From assembly GCA_029560585.1 (NCBI GenBank), contig JAKQKQ010000190.1:1-64000 (forward strand): DNA of 64,000 bases, written 5' to 3'. Below, one piece after another: positions 58,462 to 64,000 of this stretch. Under the pieces are notes generated by a model that saw only the letters and a list, made by a program, of their open reading frames with translations, ran no database searches and was not told the DNA's origin. This DNA is from Verrucomicrobiota bacterium. GTDB taxonomy: Bacteria > Verrucomicrobiota > Verrucomicrobiia > JADLBR01. The translations under genes were made by a program, and so were the position numbers. Positions within the stretch are counted from its first letter, which is position 1. Every line of letters starts with the position of its first letter.

Positions 58462-58824
58462 CTATGCGGCGGCCTTCTGCGGTGCGGCGGCCTCGACGAT
58501 CTTCGCGAACGTCGCGGGATCCGACACCGCGATGTCGGCGAGCACCTTCCGGTCGAGCTCGATGCTCGCCTTCTTCAGCGCCTCGAACAACCGACTGTAG
58601 GTGACGCCCAGGTCCCGGCACGCCGCGTTGATCCGCGTGATCCACAGCGAGCGGAAGTTCCGCTTGCGGGTCTTGCGGTCGCGGTAGTGCCAGTACTTCG
58701 CCTTCATCTGGGCATCCTTGGCGTAGCGGAACAGCTTGCTCCGCCTGCCACGGTACCCACTGGATGCCTTGATGACTTTCTTGCGCCTCGCCCTCGAGGC
58801 CGGTGAATTTGTAGCCCTTGCCAT
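58462..58824 (-). CDS. rplT: 50S ribosomal protein L20
   Basis: 120 residues. [36 protein letters not shown] and [27 protein letters not shown] are the L20 signature. L20 nucleates 50S assembly and represses its own operon in many bacteria. It is third in infC-rpmI-rplT. Length is normal, with a short extension [10 protein letters not shown]. Confidence 0.98.
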   Translation of the reverse strand: MARATNSPASRARRKKVIKASSGYRGRRSKLFRYAKDAQMKAKYWHYRDRKTRKRNFRSLWITRINAACRDLGVTYSRLFEALKKASIELDRKVLADIAVSDPATFAKIVEAAAPQKAAA

Positions 58825-58847
58825 GTCTCAGATCCTCTCTCGGCCCA

Positions 58848-59060
58848 TCAATGCGAGAAGGGCAGCAATTCCACGACGTGATCCTTGAGCCTCGAATCCA
58901 CCGTCGTGGTGCGGGACAGGCTGCGCTTGCGCTTGCGGCTCTTGCTGGACAAAAGGTGCCGACGGCCGGTCTTGTGGCGCACGATCTTGCCACTGCCGGT
59001 CACCTTGAACCTCTTGGCCACCGCCTTGTTCGTCTTCGATCTCGCCACTTTCTTGCGCAT
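58848..59060 (-). CDS. rpmI: 50S ribosomal protein L35
   Basis: 70 residues starting at MRKKVARSKTNKAVAKRF, with GGAGG 8 bases upstream, so the longer in-frame reading was rejected. KRFKVTGSGKIVRHKTGRRH is the L35 signature. It lies between infC and rplT as in nearly all bacteria. Confidence 0.97.
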   Translation of the reverse strand: MRKKVARSKTNKAVAKRFKVTGSGKIVRHKTGRRHLLSSKSRKRKRSLSRTTTVDSRLKDHVVELLPFSH

Positions 59061-59082
59061 CAAATCCTCCTGTCGGCCCACC

Positions 59083-59718
59083 TCACTCCTGCGAGTCGTC
59101 GTGATCCTCCGGCTCCTCCGGCTCCTCGACGGCCTCCTCGTGCGGCAAGCTATACTTTCGCACCCGCTTGTGCTGCGGCAGGGGCGCCACCATCACCACA
59201 ATGACTCGAGAGCCGACCCTCTTCGGGTCGCCCTCGGCCAGTCCGACGTGGCTCAATGCCCCGCAGACGCCCCGGACCATCTCTGGCCCAGAGTCGATCT
59301 GCACCATCTCACGGCCGCGAAACATGAGAGTCAACTTTACCTTCATCCCCTTGTCAAGGAAGACCTCGGCATTTCGCAGCTTGGTCAGCCGGTCATGCGG
59401 GGCGATGTTCGGCCGGAACTTGATCTCCTTGACCTTGCCGCCGTGCTGGTGCTTGCGGGATTCCCGCTGCATCTTCGCCTGCTGGAACTTGTACTTGCCA
59501 AAATCGATGATCTTGCAGACGGGCGGATTGACGTTCGGCGCAACCTCCACGAGATCTAGGCCCGCCGCCTTGGCCCGGGACATCGCCTCCTCGATCCGCA
59601 GGACACCGAGCTTTTGCCCCTCGTGATCGATCACGAGGACCTCGCGGGCCCTGATCCGATGATTGGCGCGAATGCGACTGGCGCCGTCGAAGCGATTGAA
59701 CCTATGTGGATGTATAAT
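59083..59718 (-). CDS. infC: Translation initiation factor IF-3
   Basis: IF-3 releases subunits and checks start-codon pairing. The reading frame upstream of the first GTG (59634) continues as NHRIRAREVLVIDHEGQKLG, the conserved IF-3 N-terminus, with no ATG, GTG or TTG. Two ATT codons lie in frame, at 59718 (AAAAGGGG 3 bases upstream) and 59673 (no clear ribosome site). AUU is the classic autoregulated start of infC. I place the start at 59718 (about 211 residues) with moderate confidence. KIIDFGKYKFQQAKMQRESRK and EIKFRPNIAPHD follow. The tail is a Glu/Asp-rich extension (EEAVEEPEEPEDHDD). Confidence 0.85.
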   Translation of the reverse strand: MIHPHRFNRFDGASRIRANHRIRAREVLVIDHEGQKLGVLRIEEAMSRAKAAGLDLVEVAPNVNPPVCKIIDFGKYKFQQAKMQRESRKHQHGGKVKEIKFRPNIAPHDRLTKLRNAEVFLDKGMKVKLTLMFRGREMVQIDSGPEMVRGVCGALSHVGLAEGDPKRVGSRVIVVMVAPLPQHKRVRKYSLPHEEAVEEPEEPEDHDDSQE

Positions 59719-59721
59719 ATG

Positions 59722-59785
59722 CCCCTTTTGTTGGATTCACAGAATGAGAGTCGGCGTCACGCGCCTACACAACCCCAAAAGGGGG
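59722..59785 (-). promoter_or_regulatory. infC leader: possible ribosome-site switch
   Basis: Read on the minus strand, CCCCCTTTTGGGG (59785-59773) can fold on itself, or its CCCCTTTT can pair exactly with AAAAGGGG (59729-59722), the ribosome-binding region of the upstream AUU start. A palindrome CGCGCCCGGGCGCG (59794-59807) precedes it. A switch between these forms could control translation. Confidence 0.4.
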
Positions 59786-59907
59786 CCTTCAACCGCGCCC
59801 GGGCGCGGGACATTCTTACGTGGCGCTGCAACACTTCGATCAAGCTAAAAACTACTACCTTTTACGCTTTGAGGGGCCCCGGCGCAAGCGAAATCTGTGG
59901 CCCCCGG

Positions 59908-60843
59908 TCAATCCAGGCGCCGCCGGAACCACTCGATTGTCTGTCGCATCCCCTCCTCTAGGCCAACGCGCGGCTCCCAGCCGAGGATCGCCTTGGCCCG
60001 GCCTATGTCGGGGCGCCGCTGCTTGGGGTCGTCCACCGGCAGCGGCTTGTACACGATGCGGCTGCCGGCACCCGTCATCTCTATGATTTTCTGAGCAAAG
60101 GCCTTCACGGTGAGTTCCGTGGGGTTTCCGACATTGACCGGCTCGCGGAAATCGGACTGGGAAAGGCGGTAGATGCCCTCGATGAGATCCGAGACAAAGC
60201 AGAAGCTGCGGGTCTGGGAACCATCGCCAAAAACCGTCAGATCCTCGCCGCGCAGGGCCTGACCGACGAACGCGGGCACGACGCGCCCATCCCGCAGTCT
60301 CATCCTTGGCCCATAGGTATTGAAGATGCGCACGATATGCGTCCGGACACCGTGCGAACGGTGGTAGGCCATGGTGATCGCCTCGGCGAAGCGCTTGGCC
60401 TCGTCGTACACGCCCCGGGGGCCGATGGGGTTCACGTTGCCCCAGTAGTCCTCTTGCTGCGGATGCACCAGGGGGTCGCCGTAGACCTCGGACGTCGAAG
60501 CCAACAGAAAACTCGCCCCCTTGGCCCTGGCCAAGCCGAGCGCCTTGTGCGTCCCGAGCGCGCCCACCTTGAGTGTCGGAATCGGCAACTCGAGATAGTC
60601 TATCGGGCTGGCGGGCGATGCGAAATGGAAGACGAAATCGACGGGCCCCGGCAGGTAGATGAACTCCGTCACATCCTGTTTGATGAACTTGAAATTCTCG
60701 TTGCCGGCCAGGTGCTCGATGTTCGCGACGTTGCCGGTCAAGAGGTTGTCGATGCCGATGACGCGATGGCCTTCGGCCACCAGGCGATCGGTCAGGTGAG
60801 AGCCGAGGAATCCCGCGGCCCCGGTCACGACTGAAACGGGCAT
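59908..60843 (-). CDS. uxs: UDP-glucuronate decarboxylase (UDP-xylose synthase)
   Basis: 311 residues of the extended short-chain dehydrogenase family. [12 protein letters not shown] is the NAD motif, [12 protein letters not shown] a UXS block, [14 protein letters not shown] and [12 protein letters not shown] carry the Ser/Tyr/Lys catalytic set, and [11 protein letters not shown] follows. It makes UDP-xylose for surface polysaccharide. RTRSFCFV reads [14 protein letters not shown] as in true UXS proteins. It is 30 bases from midA on the same strand. Confidence 0.9.
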   Translation of the reverse strand: MPVSVVTGAAGFLGSHLTDRLVAEGHRVIGIDNLLTGNVANIEHLAGNENFKFIKQDVTEFIYLPGPVDFVFHFASPASPIDYLELPIPTLKVGALGTHKALGLARAKGASFLLASTSEVYGDPLVHPQQEDYWGNVNPIGPRGVYDEAKRFAEAITMAYHRSHGVRTHIVRIFNTYGPRMRLRDGRVVPAFVGQALRGEDLTVFGDGSQTRSFCFVSDLIEGIYRLSQSDFREPVNVGNPTELTVKAFAQKIIEMTGAGSRIVYKPLPVDDPKQRRPDIGRAKAILGWEPRVGLEEGMRQTIEWFRRRLD

Positions 60844-60873
60844 GTGTCCCCTTTAAGTGCGGGCCGCCAAAGC

Positions 60874-62019
60874 TCAATCGAAAAAGCGGGCGAACCTGAA
60901 TCCCGCCAGGGGCTCATCCGCGGCCATTCCCTTGGAGAACCCGGCGACCGCGAACTGCCGGCCCATGCCCTCCGGGTGCGCGATCGTTCGAAAGGCTGCC
61001 GCCAGATCCGGCGCCCCGGCCACCCCGTCCAGACGTCGCAAGTCCTCTTCCAAGACCCCGACCGCAAAATGGTGCTGGTCGGCAATGCCCAAGAAATCCG
61101 TGCCCGCCCCGTGGGCGCCGCCGGCCAATTCCGTCCAGTTGACGTGGGCGGTGATGTCCTGCTCGCCGGGCAAAGCGAGAACGTCGGCTGACATGCGATG
61201 CCGGTGGTACGCGCGGATCGTGCCATCGGGCCGCGCCGGGTCGTAGTATTGTTCTTGCGGCATGCCATAATCAAACGCTAGCACCACCCCCGCCGCCAGG
61301 GCCGCTGAAACCGCGCCCAACCACGGCCGCAGGCCTTCGTGAACCTCCGTCGAATAGCCATCGATCGGGGGCAGCGGCAGCCGGGCGACCATGCCCGCAA
61401 GGCCCGGCGCTCCAATGGGCCCTTCGGCCCAATCGAAGCGATCGCCCCGCCAAATCACCCGCATCTCCCGCCACGCGCCCCGCACAAGACGGATCCGCGG
61501 CACCGGAAAAGCATCCAGCAGCTCGTTGCAGAAAAAGGCACCGGCCACCGGCGCGGCGGCCAGCGCCTCCAGCGACGCGACGTGTTCCAGCTTTTCCACG
61601 AGCCCCGCCGCCGAAAGCGTGGCGCGCTGCCGATCGCGCCAGTGCCCAAACGGCTCGATGATCACGCAGCGCGCCGCGCCGAACAGCGCCGGAGCAAATT
61701 CCCGGCACCACACCAACACACCCGCCGCGAGCCGCCCGCTGTGTGCCCCCTGCTCTATCAGCCAGAATGGCTTCGGCCGATCCAGCCTCACCCAGACCTC
61801 AAGAATCTGCTGCGCGAGGATGTGCCCAAATAACCGCGATACCGCGACGCTCGTGAGATAGTGCCCCTCCCGCCCAACCTCCGCCAACGGCCCGACGTAG
61901 AATCCCTCGCGCGGATCGTAGAGGCACATCTCCATGAACCGACGAAATGTCAGGCCATCATCTCCCCCCTCGGCCCGAATCCGCTCCACGAGCCCGGACC
62001 TGTCGCCGGCCGCGCTCAC
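60874..62019 (-). CDS. MidA-type SAM-dependent methyltransferase (DUF185)
   Basis: 381 residues from the GTG that overlaps the thiE stop. RFMEMCLYDPREGFY, HYLTSVAVSRLFGHILAQQ, FFCNELLDAFPV and GEQDITAHVNWTELA are MidA/NDUFAF7 family blocks. The mitochondrial homologue methylates an arginine of complex I subunit NDUFS2. A link to complex I is therefore possible (nuoH is in this window) but is inferred only. The SAM glycine motif reads EQGAHSGRLA. Confidence 0.82.
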   Translation of the reverse strand: MSAAGDRSGLVERIRAEGGDDGLTFRRFMEMCLYDPREGFYVGPLAEVGREGHYLTSVAVSRLFGHILAQQILEVWVRLDRPKPFWLIEQGAHSGRLAAGVLVWCREFAPALFGAARCVIIEPFGHWRDRQRATLSAAGLVEKLEHVASLEALAAAPVAGAFFCNELLDAFPVPRIRLVRGAWREMRVIWRGDRFDWAEGPIGAPGLAGMVARLPLPPIDGYSTEVHEGLRPWLGAVSAALAAGVVLAFDYGMPQEQYYDPARPDGTIRAYHRHRMSADVLALPGEQDITAHVNWTELAGGAHGAGTDFLGIADQHHFAVGVLEEDLRRLDGVAGAPDLAAAFRTIAHPEGMGRQFAVAGFSKGMAADEPLAGFRFARFFD

Positions 62020-62666
62020 CCGACCTCCAGCAGGATCTCCTTCAGCGCCCGGCAGTACTCGCTGGGCCGCCCGGCCTTGAGAATGCCCGAGACAACGACC
62101 ACGCGCCGCGCCCCCGCCTTCAGCACATCCCTGAGGTTCTCGATCTTCACGCCGCCGATGCAAAACACCGGAAGCCCCGCCCCGGCCGTCACTCGGGCCA
62201 CGTCGCACAACCCGATCGCCGGATAGTCCGGTTTGGTGGGCGTGGCGAACAGCGGCCCGAAACCGATATAATCCGCCCCCTCCTCTGCGGCTGCAAAGGC
62301 CTGCTGCGGCGAATGCGTCGATTTCCCCACGATCGATTGCGGTGCCACACGCCACGCGGCCAGCCTCCGGGCATCGCGCACCGGCATGTCATCCTGCCCC
62401 ACGTGCGCGCCAGCGGCCCCTACCGAACCCGCCGCCACCGGGTCGTCATTGATGATCAGGGGCACCCCGCCGTCCCTCAAGATCGGCAGGATCGCGCGCC
62501 CCATCTCGATCACCCTCTCCGCGGGCAGGCCCTTGGCCCGCAACTGCACGATGTCGGCACCGCCCGCAACCAATTCTCGAGCGTAGAACTCGACCGGGCG
62601 GTCACCGAGATACCCGGTGTCGATGATCGCGTAGAGCCGCGCCTGTTCCAGGATCGGGGTCGTCAC
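62016..62666 (-). CDS. thiE: Thiamine-phosphate synthase
   Basis: 216 residues from the GTG overlapping the rodZ-like stop. LYAIIDTGYLGDRPVEFYARELVAGGADIVQLRAKGL is the family start, LIINDDPVAAGSVGAAGAHVGQDDM the phosphate site, and GKSTHSPQQA, YIGFGPLFATPTK and VFCIGGVKIEN follow. It joins the thiazole and pyrimidine phosphates. The usual family form QLRxK is kept. No other thiamine genes are nearby. Confidence 0.93.
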   Translation of the reverse strand: MTTPILEQARLYAIIDTGYLGDRPVEFYARELVAGGADIVQLRAKGLPAERVIEMGRAILPILRDGGVPLIINDDPVAAGSVGAAGAHVGQDDMPVRDARRLAAWRVAPQSIVGKSTHSPQQAFAAAEEGADYIGFGPLFATPTKPDYPAIGLCDVARVTAGAGLPVFCIGGVKIENLRDVLKAGARRVVVVSGILKAGRPSEYCRALKEILLEVG

Positions 62667-63577
62667 CTCGGGAAAAAAAACTCCTGCACCACGGCTTCTT
62701 TGCTCAGCCGGGCGGGCGGCGCACCGTTCTCGCTCACCATCAGCGCCGACGCCGGCCGCGCCTTGACGTAGATGCGCTCCCCCTCGCAATTGATCCGCTG
62801 GTGCGCGCCGACGATGCCATCGAAAAGGGGTTCGTCGTCATTGCCATTGACCACAACCTTCACGAACGCCTCCTCCTCGGCCACGAGTTCCAGACGCATC
62901 ACGGGCCGCACAGGTTCCGCACGGGGGATGTTCTCGACCATCGGCTCGGGGACCGGTTCTGCCACGGGCACCGCAGCCGGAGGCGCGACCGGTTTGGCGG
63001 ACGGTATGCTCGGGGTCTCCACGGGCGGTGGTGTGGCCGATTCCGCCGACACGGCCGCCGACGGCCTCGCGCCGCCCGCCGGTCGCGCCTCCGACGCGGG
63101 CGCGGCCTGCGCCACCTCCGCGCGGGGCGGCGATACCGGCACTTCTTCCTCGGTGCCCCAGATCCGCCACCCCACCCAACCCGCGATCGCAAGCAGGATA
63201 ACCGCCACCGATCCCATCAGGTTCCCTCCCACCGAACGAGTCACCGGTTCGCGCACCTTCCGAACCACCGGCGTCGGGAGCTTCTCGATCGCTTCCATCG
63301 GCCTCACGGCCGGCACGAACTCGCTGATCCTTCCGTCAAGCCGCTCCACCATCCGCCGCTCATCCAGCCCCAGCGCCTTCGCGTAGATCCTCACGAACCC
63401 GCGCACGCACGCCACACTCGGAAAATGCGCGTAGTTGTCATTCTCCAGATCCTGGATCTGATCCGCTCGGATCTTGGTGACCTTCGCCGCCGCCTCCACC
63501 GTCCAACCCCGCAACTCGCGGAACTTCCGCAACTCCACGCCCAGGGGCGAACCGTCACTGCCACTCTCCGTAATCAT
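62663..63577 (-). CDS. RodZ-like membrane protein with Cro/CI-type HTH
   Basis: 304 residues. Residues about 12-75 are a helix-turn-helix domain (LRKFRELRGWTVEAAAKVTK, FVRIYAKALGLD) of the RodZ type. A membrane helix lies near 120-140 (GSVAVILLAIAGWVGWRIW), then an Ala/Pro linker to about 225, then a beta-rich domain like DUF4115. RodZ links MreB to the elongation machinery. In a window that also encodes a PBP2-containing fusion this is suggestive, though MreB is not present here. Confidence 0.8.
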   Translation of the reverse strand: MITESGSDGSPLGVELRKFRELRGWTVEAAAKVTKIRADQIQDLENDNYAHFPSVACVRGFVRIYAKALGLDERRMVERLDGRISEFVPAVRPMEAIEKLPTPVVRKVREPVTRSVGGNLMGSVAVILLAIAGWVGWRIWGTEEEVPVSPPRAEVAQAAPASEARPAGGARPSAAVSAESATPPPVETPSIPSAKPVAPPAAVPVAEPVPEPMVENIPRAEPVRPVMRLELVAEEEAFVKVVVNGNDDEPLFDGIVGAHQRINCEGERIYVKARPASALMVSENGAPPARLSKEAVVQEFFFPR

Positions 63578-63595
63578 ATTAATCCTGACACCAGA

Positions 63596-64000
63596 CTACT
63601 CTGGACCCATGAATACCTCGCGCGGCTTGGCCCCGTTCTCCGGGCCAACGATGCCGCGTCGCTCCAGAACGTCCATGATCCGGGCCGCGCGGGTATAGCC
63701 CAGCCGGAGTCGGCGTTGCAACAAGGATGTGGATGCCTTCCCCTCCTGCCGCACCACCTCGATGCACTGCGCCACGATCTCCTCGTCCTCGTCGTCCTCC
63801 GTCGACTCGGAGGAGGTGCTCTTCATCTTCTCGTGAACCGACTCCTCGTAGGCCGCCGGACACTGCTTCCGTATGAACTCGACCACCCGGTGCACCTCTT
63901 CGTCGGACACGAACGCCCCTTGGGCGCGGATGAGCTTCGGCGAACCGGGGGGGAAAAACAGCATGTCGCCCTTGCCCAGGAGATTCTCGGCGCCCCCGTC
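63596..64000 (-). CDS. ftsK: DNA translocase FtsK, C-terminal part (continues beyond the window)
   Basis: The visible 3' end encodes DMLFFPPGSPKLIRAQGAFVSDEEVHRVVEFIRKQ, the end of the FtsK motor, and the winged-helix gamma domain (LLQRRLRLGYTRAARIMDVLERRGIVGPENGAKPREV) that reads KOPS on DNA. An acidic stretch (ESTEDDEDEE) lies between. The frame is open through base 64000, so the 5' part is outside. Nineteen bases separate it from the rodZ-like gene. Confidence 0.95.
   Translation of the reverse strand, partial: DGGAENLLGKGDMLFFPPGSPKLIRAQGAFVSDEEVHRVVEFIRKQCPAAYEESVHEKMKSTSSESTEDDEDEEIVAQCIEVVRQEGKASTSLLQRRLRLGYTRAARIMDVLERRGIVGPENGAKPREVFMGPE

Overview
The window is a GC-rich, densely coded stretch of a Gram-negative bacterial chromosome (both strands used, many 4-base start/stop overlaps). 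The gene mix points to the PVC superphylum, probably a Verrucomicrobiota or Kiritimatiellota relative. The clues are Tat-exported Gfo/Idh oxidoreductases, a HEAT plus PQQ-propeller protein, a PEP-CTERM protein, a Ser/Thr kinase next to an ECF sigma factor, a GldA/F/G-DUF4340 cluster and Kdo/heptose genes for LPS. No 16S or other decisive marker is present, so the taxonomy is inference.

Layout. 0-4.5 kb: polyprenyl diphosphate synthase (-), then a J-domain-like protein and an exported transglutaminase-like protein. 4.5-8.6 kb: one 1345-residue ORF that joins a class A penicillin-binding protein (GT51 plus transpeptidase) to a complete PBP2-type transpeptidase. The first transpeptidase has lost its catalytic motifs. 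8.6-12.6 kb: two tandem Kup K+ transporters separated by a palindromic MITE-like element. 12.7-17.2 kb: pyrG, kdsA, a metal-site-less UlaG-like protein, purD. 17.1-19.6 kb: Gfo/Idh oxidoreductase and a PflX-type radical SAM protein (-). 19.9-25.9 kb: secA, heptose-7-P kinase, a sigma-54 activator. 26-28.4 kb: an OsmC-like gene behind a near-perfect sigma-54 promoter with two upstream palindromes, then a lone mtaB (methanol:corrinoid methyltransferase). 28.5-32.2 kb: gmhB-kdsB, then a sigma-54 amtB-glnK operon ending in a strong terminator. 32.3-35.8 kb (-): phoH, a 7TM-HD phosphohydrolase, ybeY, recO. 36-41 kb: pcm, PEP-CTERM metalloprotease-like protein, FAH-family protein, lipoate-ligase-family protein, isolated nuoH, then a repeat-filled gap. 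41.3-46.3 kb (-): Gld-type ABC system. 46.5-49.2 kb: corA and a DUF5060/DUF4038 glycosidase-like protein. 49.2-52.8 kb (-): kinase/TPR protein with its ECF sigma factor. 53-58.4 kb: PQQ/HEAT protein, sialidase-like protein, an mgtE remnant abutting a second MITE-like element, an esterase. 58.4-59.9 kb (-): infC-rpmI-rplT with a probable AUU start and a possible leader switch. 59.9-64 kb (-): UDP-glucuronate decarboxylase, midA, thiE, rodZ-like gene, 3' part of ftsK.

Themes. Envelope construction recurs (PBP fusion, RodZ, kdsA/kdsB/gmhB/heptose kinase, polyprenyl carrier, SecA). Nitrogen and stress control by sigma-54 is visible at two promoters. Several sigma-70-like promoters lie so close to start codons that transcripts would be nearly leaderless. 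The most novel items are the GT51/dead-TP/PBP2 fusion, the compact sigma-54-activator-to-OsmC circuit, two intergenic elements of identical nested-hairpin architecture, and the infC leader. All promoter, operator and repeat calls are by eye.
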